Origin: Micromonospora sp. WMMD1102
GTDB lineage: Bacteria > Actinomycetota > Actinomycetes > Mycobacteriales > Micromonosporaceae
DNA length: 64,000 bases
Assembly: GCF_029626265.1 (NCBI RefSeq)
Contig: NZ_JARUBN010000001.1
Location: 868,001-932,000, forward strand
Direction: 5' to 3'
Under the pieces are notes generated by a model. It had not been told where the DNA came from and did no database searches. It saw only the letters and a list, made by a program, of their open reading frames with translations. This document shows, piece after piece, positions 1 to 8,259 of this stretch (the stretch's first letter is position 1; every line of letters starts with the position of its first letter). A program made the position numbers and the translations under genes.

Positions 1-576
1 CCGGAGGGGATGGTGACTGACCAGCTCGGTGAGGTAGCCGACCAGGCCGTGGTGCGTGCCGAGCCGGAGCCGGACGTCGGTCCACTGTTCGACAGCGCCG
101 ACCAGTTCCTGGACCAGTCGGACGTCGACACCCTTGAGGATCCGGCTGTTGCCCGTGGTCAGCCCGTGTCCCCGCCAGAGTCCGGTGGCCGTCCGGAACA
201 GCTCGTCGGCCTCGGCGAGGCGGTGCTCGGCGACGGCCTGGTGGGCCCGCCGGGTCAGGTCGGCGAAGGCCAGGCTGTCGAGCTGGTCGGCGGGCACCCG
301 CGCCATGTATCCGTTGGACGTGGTGGAGATGACGTCCGGTGGCAGGCCGGCCTCGGTCAGCATCCGACGCAGCATCGATATGCAGATCTGCACCTGCGCC
401 TTCGCGGTGGCCGGTGGTGCGTCGTCCCAGACGGCCTCCATGAGCCGGTCCATTCCGACGCTCCGGTTCGCCTCGATCAGGGTCATCATGAGGATGATTT
501 GCTGACGTTGCGCGACGATCGGAAACTGACCGGACGGGCCGTGCACCTCCAACGATCCTAGTACTCGAAACCACAC
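1..576 (-). CDS. SARP-family transcriptional activator, N-terminal part (cut by window start)
   Basis: Reading leftward from a GTG at 576, the frame is open to the window edge (192 residues). It begins VWFRVLGSLEV, then shows the OmpR-type winged-helix DNA-binding segment (LMEAVWDDAPPATAKAQVQ) and the first part of a bacterial transcriptional activator domain (BTAD; DSLAFADLTRRAHQAVAEHRLAEA). A GAGGAGG ribosome site precedes the GTG. SARPs activate antibiotic operons by binding heptameric direct repeats next to the -35 region. The N-terminus closely resembles the full-length SARP at 29,550, so the two are probably paralogues serving the same cluster. Its C-terminal half lies outside the window, so I cannot tell whether it is a short SARP or a large NB-ARC/TPR one. 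It is divergent from the phosphopantetheinyl transferase gene. Confidence 0.88.
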   Translation of the reverse strand, partial: MWFRVLGSLEVHGPSGQFPIVAQRQQIILMMTLIEANRSVGMDRLMEAVWDDAPPATAKAQVQICISMLRRMLTEAGLPPDVISTTSNGYMARVPADQLDSLAFADLTRRAHQAVAEHRLAEADELFRTATGLWRGHGLTTGNSRILKGVDVRLVQELVGAVEQWTDVRLRLGTHHGLVGYLTELVSHHPLR

Positions 577-1010
577 CTCGCACGCCCTCCTCGCCCCCGT
601 GTGCACCGTCCATAGGTGCCAATGTGAATCGGCGTGTGCTTGTCGAAAGCGTACGTCCTGTTCGCCGCTCGTGGTAGCTCGTCGATGCGTACCCGCCCGT
701 CGCCCGACTGCCGTTGGCCGGGTCGTCACGGCGACGGCGTCGTTCCGGGACGCTTACCGCTCTTCTCGCCCGTCTCGGGCGGGGCGGCACGGGGCGGCCA
801 GAGCCAATCGAACTTATCGGATAACTAGGTCAATCATCATTATTAATCGACAAGAGGCTATTAGCCAGACGCTGTCACTCCGAGCTGTGGCGCGACTGCG
901 GAACGCCACGGGGGTGGTCCGAACCGCCGATATGGTCCGAACCACCAGAATGGTCCGAACCATCGGGATGGCCCGAACCACCAATACGCCGGCCTGACTA
1001 CGATGACCCG
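577..1010. other. Divergent intergenic region between SARP and PPTase
   Basis: No convincing gene is seen here: short open frames lack family signatures and ribosome sites. The stretch around 815-850 is unusually AT-rich for this genome (GATAACTAGGTCAATC and following bases), a likely promoter region. Four 18-bp direct repeats lie at 915-986 and are listed separately. Confidence 0.6.
915..986. repeat. Four tandem 18-bp repeats, each holding an imperfect palindrome
   Basis: Four back-to-back units start at 915, 933, 951 and 969. Each opens with TGGTCCGAACC or TGGCCCGAACC and then carries a more variable tail. The core TGGTCCGAACCA is a near-perfect inverted repeat. The array ends 24 bp before the GTG of the PPTase gene, so it overlaps that gene's probable promoter and could be a multimeric operator. 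The 18-bp period is not a whole number of helical turns, so it does not match the 11/22-bp spacing of SARP sites. Confidence 0.75.
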
Positions 1011-1793
1011 GTGGATCTCCAGGTGTGGGTTCTGGCGGCGCGGGCCGTGGCGACGGACGAGGCCGCGGCACTGTTGACCGCCGACGAGACCGCCCGCGCC
1101 GGACAGTTCGCCGTCCCGGGTGCCAGGGACCTGTTCGTGGCGTCCCGGGCGGTGCAGCGGACGCTGGGCAGTGCGCTGCTCGGCGTCGCTCCCCAGCAGG
1201 TGCCGATCGGCCGCACCTGCCTGCACTGTGGCCACCGCGACCACGGCAAGCCCAGGTTCCTGGCGCGGCAGGCGCCCGAGTACTCCGTCTCGCACAGCGG
1301 CGCGCTCGTCCTGGTGGGATACGCCCGGACCGGCCGGATCGGGCTCGACATCGAGGCCGACGACCGACGCACCGACCTGGCCGGGCTGATCCCCCGGATC
1401 GCCTCCCCGGCCGAACGGCGACGGCTCGGCCGCGTCCCGCCACCGGACCTCCGGCGCGCCTGCCTGCGGCTGTGGACCCGCAAGGAGGCGGTGGTCAAAC
1501 TGACCGGACACGGCTTGGCACTGCCGTTCACCCGGTTCTCCGTGGACGAGGCGGTGGCCAGCGCCGACGAGCCGGTGCCGGACTGGCCGGACGAGCCGGT
1601 GTGGCTGCGCGACCTGCCGGTGGAGCCGGGCTACACCGCCGCCCTGGCGACCAGCCCGGCGCCGGCCGAGGTGACCGTGGCCCGCCTGACGTCCCTGGCG
1701 GAGCTGCGGGTACGGCGGGCGACGGCCGGCCACCCCCGCCCGGAGCAGTCACCGCTCCGACCGGCCGGTCTCGACCGTGCGGGCGATCCGTAG
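1011..1793 (+). CDS. 4'-phosphopantetheinyl transferase, Sfp type
   Basis: The 260-residue protein is predicted to transfer the phosphopantetheine arm of CoA to a serine of carrier proteins; the likely client here is the free ACP at 5,331. Family signatures are present: the metal-binding GLDIEADDRR segment (near residue 105) and the downstream RLWTRKEAVVKLTG (WxxKEA) motif. A KPRF segment followed by YSVSHSG matches the usual substrate/CoA-binding stretch. The GTG at 1,011 is the start in this frame; the ATG eight bases upstream is in another frame. The 3' end overlaps the convergent acyl-CoA dehydrogenase gene by 45 bp. An activator of carrier proteins next to a SARP fits a cluster border. 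Confidence 0.92.
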   Translation: MDLQVWVLAARAVATDEAAALLTADETARAGQFAVPGARDLFVASRAVQRTLGSALLGVAPQQVPIGRTCLHCGHRDHGKPRFLARQAPEYSVSHSGALVLVGYARTGRIGLDIEADDRRTDLAGLIPRIASPAERRRLGRVPPPDLRRACLRLWTRKEAVVKLTGHGLALPFTRFSVDEAVASADEPVPDWPDEPVWLRDLPVEPGYTAALATSPAPAEVTVARLTSLAELRVRRATAGHPRPEQSPLRPAGLDRAGDP

Positions 1794-2900
1794 CCGCTGC
1801 ACGTTCGTCGTGCCGTCCATGAACTCGAAGGCGTACGCGTCCCGCCGCCACTTCTCCAACAGCGGATGCGCCAGCAGCGAGCCCGGCCCGAGCGCGACGA
1901 CAGCCCAGCGCACCACCCCGATCGCCAGCGCGGTGCAGTGCAGTTTCGCCACCGACGGGCGGTACGCGTCGTCCGGGTCGTGGTCCGCACCGGCGGCCGC
2001 GTCGTACAACAGTTGCCGGGCGGCGTCCAACCGCGCGGCCTGCCGGCGATGACCGGGCGCACCGGGAAGGTGCGAGGCGACGTAGTCGTACGCGGCGTAC
2101 GCCAGCCCGATCGCCATGGCGCCGATGTGCACGCGCATGATGTTGAAGGTCCGGGCGATTCCCCACGTCCCGCGCCGGGACAGTGGCAGGTGCGAGCCCA
2201 GCACCATGCCGGCCGGCACCCGCACCTCCTCGAACCGCAGCTCGCTGAGGTACGCACCGCGCAGGCCCAGCATCTCCAGCGGGCGGGTGCTGAGCCCGGG
2301 AGCGGGCTGCCGGATCAGTGCCGCGCGCAGCGACAGCGGGGACGGCCCGGTGCGGGCGAACACCACGCCGATCGCCCCCCGGGCACCGTTGCTGATGTAC
2401 CGCTTCGCCCCGCTGAGCAGGTAGTCACCTGACCCGCACTTCGTCAGGGTGGTCTCCACGGCGGTCCCGTCGGTGCCCCGGTCCGGCTCGGTCATCCCGA
2501 AGAACGTCCAGAGTGGGCCCTCGGCGACCGCCCGGTAGAAGAACTCGCGCTGCTCCTCGCTGCCCAACGCGTCGACCACCACCCCGGCCAGCGAGGGCCC
2601 CGGGCTGGCGGTCAGCACCCCCGGGTCGCCCCGGGACAGTTCGACGGTGGCGACGATCCGGGCCAGGTAGGACTCGGTCTCGACGTCGTCGAAGACGGTC
2701 GGCCCGGTCCGGAAACGCTTCGGCACCGTCGCCTCGCAGATCGCCCGGAACGCCGGTGAACCCAGGTGCGGCGCCATGTCGGCCGGCGCGGCGTCGATCG
2801 CCAGGGCCCGCCGCCGCAGGTCGGGTGCGATCTCGCCGATGGTCTCGCGCAACGCCAGCAGCGGCGGCTCCAGCCCGGCCGTCGGCCCCGGCCCGGTCAC
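1749..2900 (-). CDS. Acyl-CoA dehydrogenase family flavoprotein (large partner)
   Basis: The 383-residue protein has the layout of FAD-dependent acyl-CoA dehydrogenases: a helical N-domain, a middle beta domain with WTFFGMTEPDRGTD and the substrate/FAD stretch GDYLLSGAKRYISNGARGA, and a C-terminal helical domain ending FEFMDGTTNVQRLRIAR. Where classical enzymes carry the catalytic Glu (EGT), this one has DGT. The start is taken as the GTG at 2,900, because GTGA overlaps the stop of the upstream partner gene (2,897-3,472), a typical coupled junction. Family members act on CoA or carrier-bound acyl groups, and in clusters often desaturate or oxidise aminoacyl-ACPs. With a free ACP and condensation protein next door, a carrier-bound substrate is plausible but unproven. 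Confidence 0.85.
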   Translation of the reverse strand: MTGPGPTAGLEPPLLALRETIGEIAPDLRRRALAIDAAPADMAPHLGSPAFRAICEATVPKRFRTGPTVFDDVETESYLARIVATVELSRGDPGVLTASPGPSLAGVVVDALGSEEQREFFYRAVAEGPLWTFFGMTEPDRGTDGTAVETTLTKCGSGDYLLSGAKRYISNGARGAIGVVFARTGPSPLSLRAALIRQPAPGLSTRPLEMLGLRGAYLSELRFEEVRVPAGMVLGSHLPLSRRGTWGIARTFNIMRVHIGAMAIGLAYAAYDYVASHLPGAPGHRRQAARLDAARQLLYDAAAGADHDPDDAYRPSVAKLHCTALAIGVVRWAVVALGPGSLLAHPLLEKWRRDAYAFEFMDGTTNVQRLRIARTVETGRSER

Positions 2901-3472
2901 TGCGTCACCCAGCAGTTCGCGACCAGCTCGGAGACGTGGCAACTGCGTCCCGGGTTGTCGGCCAGATATCCGCTGGCGCCGAGCAACTTCGCCGCCTCCC
3001 AGTCCAGGTCGGTGATCCGGTCGTGCACGTCCGCGACCGCCTCGGCGGTGGCGGCGGAGAGGGTCAGTTGCACACGTAACGCCTCCACCTCGGTGAGCAG
3101 GTCGGCGAGAGTGCCGAGGACCAGCTGCTTGCGGATCGTCGGCTCGCCGCCGGACGTACGCCCGGAGAGGTGGGCGACCGCGTGGTCGGCGAGCCGGCGG
3201 GTGGCACCCAGCCGCGCCGCGGCCAGCAGTACGCCGAGATCGGTGAGCGTGTCGGTGGGCTCCGCGGCGGTCGGCACCCGGACGAAGGCGATGCCCTCGC
3301 GGGCGGCCACACTGTGCGGGATGGTCTCGACGTCGCTGGTCCAGTCGGCCGGGACCGCGGCCGTGCCGCCGGGTGCGGCGACGATCTCGACCCCGGTCAG
3401 TGCCCTGGCCAGGCCCGCGGCCAGACCTTCGAGGTAAGCCGCCTGCTCGCAGGCGGCGATGCTGTTCATCAT
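2897..3472 (-). CDS. Acyl-CoA dehydrogenase-like small partner
   Basis: The 191-residue protein begins MMNSIAACEQAAYLEGLAAGL. The start at 3,472 is preceded by GGGGGAACTG, whereas the 64-residue upstream extension of the frame looks noncoding. The sequence is alpha-helical and resembles the C-terminal helical half of acyl-CoA dehydrogenases, for example RLADHAVAHLSGRTSGG and the tail DLDWEAAKLLGASGYL. No complete FAD-binding domain is present. Its GTGA junction with the larger dehydrogenase suggests an obligate two-subunit enzyme, as seen in some steroid and antibiotic pathways. The family assignment is by pattern only and the substrate is unknown. Confidence 0.65.
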   Translation of the reverse strand: MMNSIAACEQAAYLEGLAAGLARALTGVEIVAAPGGTAAVPADWTSDVETIPHSVAAREGIAFVRVPTAAEPTDTLTDLGVLLAAARLGATRRLADHAVAHLSGRTSGGEPTIRKQLVLGTLADLLTEVEALRVQLTLSAATAEAVADVHDRITDLDWEAAKLLGASGYLADNPGRSCHVSELVANCWVTQ

Positions 3473-3648
3473 CAGTTCCCCCACGGCCAGCGTGGCTTTC
3501 GGCGGACGGTGCGTCGCATGGATGGAACGACTGTCGCCAGCGGGCCGGCGAGCGTCAACCAGCGCACCGGTGGCAGCTTCCGGCCGTCCGGTAGCTGCCG
3601 ACGCCGGGCACTGGCGCCGGGCCCGGAGGGGTACCGACGATCGAGGAC

Positions 3649-5307
3649 GTGACGACGGCGGCAAAGATCGCGGACATCTGCTGGGGGCAGCGCTACTTCT
3701 GGCTGCACCGGCACTGGATCCCGTCCGACGCCCGGCACGACGAGCACATCGTGCTCCGGCACGACCTGCCGGAAGGGGTCGGCACTGGGCGGCTCAGGAT
3801 GGTCCTCAACCAGCTGGTCCGCCGGCACGAGGCGCTGCGGACGACGTTCCGGATCGGACCCGACGGCGGGCCGCGACAGGTCGTGCACCCGCCGGCACCG
3901 GTCGCGGTCACCGTGGTCGACGCCGGTCCGCACGCCCCGGAACCGCCGGCCGAGGTGATCCGGCAACACACCGAGGCCGACTTCGACCTCACCGTGGAGC
4001 CGCCGCTACGCGCCGTCGTGGTGACCGTCGGCGACGTACCACGGCAACTCGTGCTCGTCTTCGCGCACATCGCGATGGACGACTGGAGCGTGGCGACGCT
4101 CTACGGCGAGCTCACCGCGATGCTGGCCGCTACCGGCCGGCCCGCGGCGCTCGCCCCGGTCCGCGACCAGCCGGCCGACCTCGCGGCCCGGGAGGCCGTG
4201 CTGGACGGCCCCCGACGGGAGACCGACCTCGGGTACTGGCGCACCCAGGTGGCCGCCCTGCCCGCCGACGTCTACGCGCACCGGCGCCGCACCGGCGTCA
4301 CCGAGTCGCACAGCGCCGCCCTGACCTCGCCGGACCTGCTCGGTGCGGTCCGCCAGGCCGCCGCCCGGCACCAGGTGTGGCCCTCCGTGGTGCACCTGTC
4401 GACGTACGCGGTCCTGATGGCCGCCTACACCGGCGTGCACCGGGTGCCGTACTGGCTGTTCACCAGCCGCCGCGAGACGTCGGCCGACGCTGCCGTGCTG
4501 ACCAGCATGTTCGCGCCGATGCTGATGAACGTGGACCTCTCCGGCGATCCGCCGCTGTCCGCCGTGATCCGCCAGGTGGCCGAGTTGCTCGACCGGGGCA
4601 AGCAGCACCTGACCACGCCGTACGACGAGCTGGTCGAGCTGATGGCGCTGGAGGGCGCACGGCGCGGGCAGGCCGTCCGGGTCGAGGCGGAGGTCAACTT
4701 CCTCAGCTACACGCCGCGGAGCTGCGATGCCCGGCGATCCCGGTTCACCTGGAACCGTGCGCCGCGGGCCTGGGCCCGCTCCGGTGCGGACTCGTACTTC
4801 CGGATCTACGAGTGGCAGGACGGCGTCACCGTCGCGCTCCGGTCCAGCGGCGAGGTGCTGGACCGGGCGGCCACCGAGCGTTTCCTCCGGGCTTACCAGG
4901 AGATCGTCACCGCGCACGCCGGCCCGGACACCGACCTGACCGTCGGCGAGATCGCCCGGCACCTCGACTTCGGCACGGTCGCCCGGCACCTCGACCTCGG
5001 CACGGTCGCCGGATCCCGGGTACGTCCGACCGGCCGGCACGACGAACCGGCGGCCGGTCCGGCCGCCGGCGAGGCCGACCTGGTCACGGCGGTGGCCGCG
5101 ATGAACGGTCTGGCCGAGGTGGACCCGCTACGCAGCTACGTGGTCGCCGGGGGCCGCGCGATGCGCGCCCCGGCGGTCCTCGCCGCGTTGGCCGAGCGCG
5201 GCTGGCGCGGACTGCGGGTCCCCGACCTGTTCGACACCCGGCCGCTGCGGGCGATCGCCGGGCAGCTCACTCCCGCCGGCCCGGACCGCCCGGCGGACTG
5301 GTCATGA
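3649..5307 (+). CDS. Stand-alone condensation-domain protein with a serine-less carrier-like tail
   Basis: The protein has 552 residues. Residues about 1-440 look like an NRPS condensation domain: WGQRYFWLHRHW at the N-terminus, RRHEALRTTF, and a catalytic segment reading AHIAMDDW in place of HHxxxDG. The second His and the Asp are kept; the first His is Ala and the Gly is Asp. After a short internal repeat (ARHLDFGTV/ARHLDLGTV) comes a carrier-like domain (about 475-545: DPLRSYVVAGGRAM...VPDLFDTRPLRAIAGQL). The usual GGDS reads GGRA, so there is no serine to carry phosphopantetheine. GTG start. The gene is followed by the functional ACP, which may replace the dead carrier. It probably joins an ACP- or AmCP-linked acyl group to an amine or hydroxyl. 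Confidence 0.82.
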   Translation: MTTAAKIADICWGQRYFWLHRHWIPSDARHDEHIVLRHDLPEGVGTGRLRMVLNQLVRRHEALRTTFRIGPDGGPRQVVHPPAPVAVTVVDAGPHAPEPPAEVIRQHTEADFDLTVEPPLRAVVVTVGDVPRQLVLVFAHIAMDDWSVATLYGELTAMLAATGRPAALAPVRDQPADLAAREAVLDGPRRETDLGYWRTQVAALPADVYAHRRRTGVTESHSAALTSPDLLGAVRQAAARHQVWPSVVHLSTYAVLMAAYTGVHRVPYWLFTSRRETSADAAVLTSMFAPMLMNVDLSGDPPLSAVIRQVAELLDRGKQHLTTPYDELVELMALEGARRGQAVRVEAEVNFLSYTPRSCDARRSRFTWNRAPRAWARSGADSYFRIYEWQDGVTVALRSSGEVLDRAATERFLRAYQEIVTAHAGPDTDLTVGEIARHLDFGTVARHLDLGTVAGSRVRPTGRHDEPAAGPAAGEADLVTAVAAMNGLAEVDPLRSYVVAGGRAMRAPAVLAALAERGWRGLRVPDLFDTRPLRAIAGQLTPAGPDRPADWS

Positions 5308-5330
5308 CGCAACCGGAACACGGAGGGCCC

Positions 5331-5591
5331 ATGGAACGCGCACAGGCTGTGGAACACATCCGGGTCTCCCTGGAGGCCGTGCTCAACCAGCACCTGCCGG
5401 AGGTCGACGAACGGACCCGGCTCTTCGAGGACCTCGCGATCGACTCGATGAGCGTCCTCGAACTGCTGATCGGTCTCGAGGACTCCATCGACCTGGAGAT
5501 CGACCCGACCGAGCTGAACGCGGACGTCTTCCAGACGGTGGGTACCCTCACCGACTACGTCTGCGGACAGCTCGCCAAGGCACCGGCCTGA
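5331..5591 (+). CDS. Free acyl carrier protein
   Basis: The 86-residue acidic helical protein carries DLAIDSMSVLELLIGLED; the Ser of the DSM (usually DSL) motif is the phosphopantetheine site. Two starts are possible. An ATG at 5,304 forms ATGA with the upstream stop. The ATG at 5,331 has a clear GGAGG site four bases upstream and gives a normal ACP N-terminus (MERAQAVEHIRVSLEAVL), so it is preferred. It lies between the condensation-like protein and the KASIII-like enzyme, both of which are candidate partners, and would be activated by the PPTase at 1,011. Confidence 0.93.
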   Translation: MERAQAVEHIRVSLEAVLNQHLPEVDERTRLFEDLAIDSMSVLELLIGLEDSIDLEIDPTELNADVFQTVGTLTDYVCGQLAKAPA

Positions 5592-5596
5592 CCGCG

Positions 5597-6559
5597 ATGA
5601 CGGTCACGCTGTCCCGGGTCGCCACCCGGCTGCCGAGCCGGCTCGACCCGGTCGACGAGATCCTCGAACGCAGCGGCCGTCCGCGCACGGAGCGGCGGTT
5701 GATGACCCGGGTGTACGGGATGCGCAGCAGTCCCACCCTCGACACCGGTGAGCGGCTGCTGGACCTGCTGGTCGACGCCGGCCGGGCCGCGCTGCGCGGG
5801 CGGCCGGCCGGCATGGTCCTGTACGGGCACACGTTGCTGGTCCAGCCGTTCGGTCAGGACGGCACCTTCGCCGCCGCCCTGCGGACCGGTCTCGGCCTGC
5901 CCGGCGCCGACGTGTACGGCGTCTCGGGAATCGCCTGCACCTCGGTGCTGCGCAGCATCGAGCTGGCCGCCCGCTACCTGGACCGTCCGGGCGTCGACGC
6001 CGACGAGACCGTGCTGGTCCTCGGCGGTGACCAGGGCAGCCTGGGCGGTGCCTCCCGGGTCATCCCGGGCTTCGTGGTCTGCGGCGACGGCGCGGCGGCC
6101 CTCACCGTGCGGCGAGGGCGCGGCCGGTACCGCTACCTGGCCGGTGCCGCCGTGCGCGACACCCGGTTCCACCACAACCTGCGGATGTCCGACGAGGACG
6201 CCCGGGAGTTCGGCACGAGCAGCGTGCACGGTGTGGTGCGGGCGATCCGGGAGGCCCTGGCGGGCGGTGGACTCGAGTTGTCCGACGTGGACTGGGTTCT
6301 GCCGGCCCGGTGCAACCGCTTCGTCTGGCAGGCCATCTGCCGGGAGCTGGGTCTGGGAATCGACCGTGTGCACCTCGACCTGCTGGCCGACCAGGGGCAC
6401 GTCTTCGGCCTGGACGCGCTGCTGTCGCTGGCGCACCTCGACGGCGCCGGCCGGCTGCGGCCGGGCGCCCGCTGCGTGCTGGTCGCGATCGGCCAGGGCG
6501 CCTACTTCCAGGCCTCGGTGGTCGAGGTGATCCGAGAGGAGGGTACGGCGGATGGCTGA
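5597..6559 (+). CDS. KASIII-like thiolase-fold acyltransferase with altered active-site triad
   Basis: The 320-residue protein has the FabH/KASIII layout, with the nucleophilic Cys114 in YGVSGIACTS, GDGAAALTV in the middle, and a C-terminal GAYFQASVVEV. Classical KASIII uses Cys-His-Asn. Here the His motif region reads LPARCNRF and the Asn motif region reads DQGHVFGLD, so the decarboxylating His and Asn appear lost or moved. Comparable changes occur in KASIII relatives that move acyl groups onto O or N nucleophiles rather than making C-C bonds. The gene starts five bases after the ACP stop, so the ACP is its likely acyl donor or acceptor. The alignment of the missing residues is by eye. Confidence 0.8.
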   Translation: MTVTLSRVATRLPSRLDPVDEILERSGRPRTERRLMTRVYGMRSSPTLDTGERLLDLLVDAGRAALRGRPAGMVLYGHTLLVQPFGQDGTFAAALRTGLGLPGADVYGVSGIACTSVLRSIELAARYLDRPGVDADETVLVLGGDQGSLGGASRVIPGFVVCGDGAAALTVRRGRGRYRYLAGAAVRDTRFHHNLRMSDEDAREFGTSSVHGVVRAIREALAGGGLELSDVDWVLPARCNRFVWQAICRELGLGIDRVHLDLLADQGHVFGLDALLSLAHLDGAGRLRPGARCVLVAIGQGAYFQASVVEVIREEGTADG

Positions 6560-7313
6560 GCTGTTCGTCCAGTCCATGGCGGTGGCGGTCGAACCCGACC
6601 CGCCGTACGTCGACGGACTGCCGGAGCTGGCCGGGATGTTCGACGATTCCGTCGACGTCGAGGCCATGGCGGCGCAGTTGCGCACGGTGGCCGAGGTCGC
6701 CGGGATCCCGCCGCACCGGCTGCGCCGGCTGGCCGCCCCGCGCGACGGCGCCGAACCCGTCGACCGGGTGCTGCACGCCATCGGGGCGCCGGCGGCACCG
6801 CAACCGGTGCTGCTGGTCCAGGAGGGTCCCGACCGCGACCCGTTCGCCACCACGCTGCCCCGGTTGATCCACCAGGCGCCGTGGCCGGTGACCGAGGAGT
6901 TGACCCTGACCCACCTCGGCGCGGATGCCGGGTGTGAGCTGCTGGACTTCCTGTCCTGGTGGCTGGAGCCGGCGGTCGGTGCCACCGTTCTCCTCTCCCA
7001 CCAGCCCGTCTTCGTCGACGCCGCCCGGTTGCCGGCCCGGCTCACCGCGGTCGCGCTGCGCTTCGGCGACACCGGGCCGCTGGCGGTCCTCGACTGGCGG
7101 GCGACGGGCCAACCGTCCGCGACCGCCTGCGAGGGCTGGCCGGAGGTGTACGCCCTGTTGACGGGGGACTGGCTGTCCCCGGGGGACACCTTCGAGATCC
7201 AGTCCGGCGGCGCCCTGATCCGCCTCAAGTACGTCGGCGACGAGGACCCGGCGGACCCGCGCTCGCCCGCACCGGCTCCGCTCGTGCTCGCGGAGCTGGG
7301 AGGTACGCCCTGA
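6552..7313 (+). CDS. Unknown protein coupled to the KASIII-like gene
   Basis: I do not recognise this 253-residue protein. The ATG at 6,552 lies eight bases inside the end of the KASIII-like gene, so the two are translationally coupled. The N-terminus (MAELFVQSMAVAVEPDPPYVDGLPEL) and alternating hydrophobic strands look globular and cytosolic. There is no signal peptide, membrane span, zinc site or nucleotide-binding loop. The middle part (ELLDFLSWWLEPAVGATVLLSHQPVFVD) vaguely recalls thiolase-fold accessory subunits, which may dimerise with KAS enzymes, but that is speculation. Codon use matches its neighbours. It is the last gene before a 247-bp gap. Confidence 0.7.
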   Translation: MAELFVQSMAVAVEPDPPYVDGLPELAGMFDDSVDVEAMAAQLRTVAEVAGIPPHRLRRLAAPRDGAEPVDRVLHAIGAPAAPQPVLLVQEGPDRDPFATTLPRLIHQAPWPVTEELTLTHLGADAGCELLDFLSWWLEPAVGATVLLSHQPVFVDAARLPARLTAVALRFGDTGPLAVLDWRATGQPSATACEGWPEVYALLTGDWLSPGDTFEIQSGGALIRLKYVGDEDPADPRSPAPAPLVLAELGGTP

Positions 7314-7522
7314 CGGCCGGCACCGGCCCGTCCGCCGGTCGCGTCGACCTTCCGCGCGCTTTCTCGTCAGGGCCGGCGCGTCCCGTCGCAGCAGCCACCG
7401 TCAGGCACGAAACTGGTTGCGATAGCGTCTGCTGCGACCCGGCGACGCCGGGAATCGATCTAACAGACAGTGCGGTCGACGGAGTTCGGCTCGAATGCCG
7501 CTCGAAGAAGAAGCATCCTCAC

Positions 7523-7552
7523 GCTACCGCTGATGGAGTTGTAGGTGGTAGC
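7523..7552. promoter_or_regulatory. GCTACC/GGTAGC inverted repeat just upstream of the CGNR regulator
   Basis: GCTACC (7,523-7,528) and GGTAGC (7,547-7,552) form an inverted repeat with an 18-bp gap, ending nine bases before the ATG at 7,561. The position suggests an operator, possibly for autoregulation. The GGTAGC half-site is close to the GTAGC core of the direct repeats found ahead of the other operons. The rest of 7,314-7,560 shows no gene. Confidence 0.4.
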
Positions 7553-7560
7553 CTTCATCC

Positions 7561-8259
7561 ATGCCACTCGACGTGTGCCAACTGCCGCTGGTCGGCGGGC
7601 ACCCCGCACTCGATCTGGTCAACACGCTCGAGCGTGGGGCGCCGCCGGTGGACGGCTACCAGCCCCACGACTTCCTTTCCGACACCTCCGCACTGCTGCG
7701 TTGGACGACCCGGGTGGGTCTGGTCAGCGACGCGGAGGCCGATCGGGTGGGCCGAGCGTGGCGCGACGATCCGGGGGCGGCACACGCGGGTCTGACTGCC
7801 GTGCGGAACATCCGGGAAGAGCTGCACCTGGTGCTGCTCGCGACGATCCCGGACGCCGACGGCGGTGCAGCGGGTGCGCAGGGCGGCCCCGGTTGGGGTG
7901 ATCCGATCGCGGCGGGTGCCGCCCTGGTCGGATTGCAGGAGCGGTGGTCCGGGGCCGCCGCCCGCGCGACGCTGGTGCTCGACCGAGGTGACCCGCCGGA
8001 GGTGCGCCTCGCCTACGGCAGCGTGGCGGCCATGCTGGTGGCCGACCGGATCGTCGAGAGTGTCCTCGACGTGCTGCTGACGACAGACCTGACCCGGGTG
8101 CGTCGATGTCCGCTGGCCGAGGGCGGCTGCGGCTGGCTCTTCCTCGACCAGAGCCGCAACGGCTCCCGCCGCTGGTGCCGGATGGCCGACTGCGGCAGCA
8201 CGGTCAAGTCGCGACGGCTCACCGAGCGCCGCCGCGCCGCACGGGCCGGCACCCGGTAG
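7561..8259 (+). CDS. ABATE/CGNR zinc-finger regulator
   Basis: The 232-residue protein has the N-terminal ABATE-type domain (LVGGHPALDLVNTL...) and a C-terminal CGNR-type zinc finger: CPLAEGGCGWLFLDQSRNGSRRWCRMADCGS, followed by a basic tail VKSRRLTERRRAARA. The fourth ligand region reads CGS rather than CGN. Proteins of this family are presumed DNA-binding stress or ligand-response regulators of actinobacteria. The gene stands alone with its own upstream inverted repeat and sits between the ACP/KAS operon and the carrier-protein operon, so it may regulate either. A strong hairpin follows about 200 bp downstream. Confidence 0.85.
   Translation: MPLDVCQLPLVGGHPALDLVNTLERGAPPVDGYQPHDFLSDTSALLRWTTRVGLVSDAEADRVGRAWRDDPGAAHAGLTAVRNIREELHLVLLATIPDADGGAAGAQGGPGWGDPIAAGAALVGLQERWSGAAARATLVLDRGDPPEVRLAYGSVAAMLVADRIVESVLDVLLTTDLTRVRRCPLAEGGCGWLFLDQSRNGSRRWCRMADCGSTVKSRRLTERRRAARAGTR

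Noticed and set aside
915..986. CRISPR array
   Set aside because: Units are contiguous 18-mers without unique spacers, and no cas genes are present.
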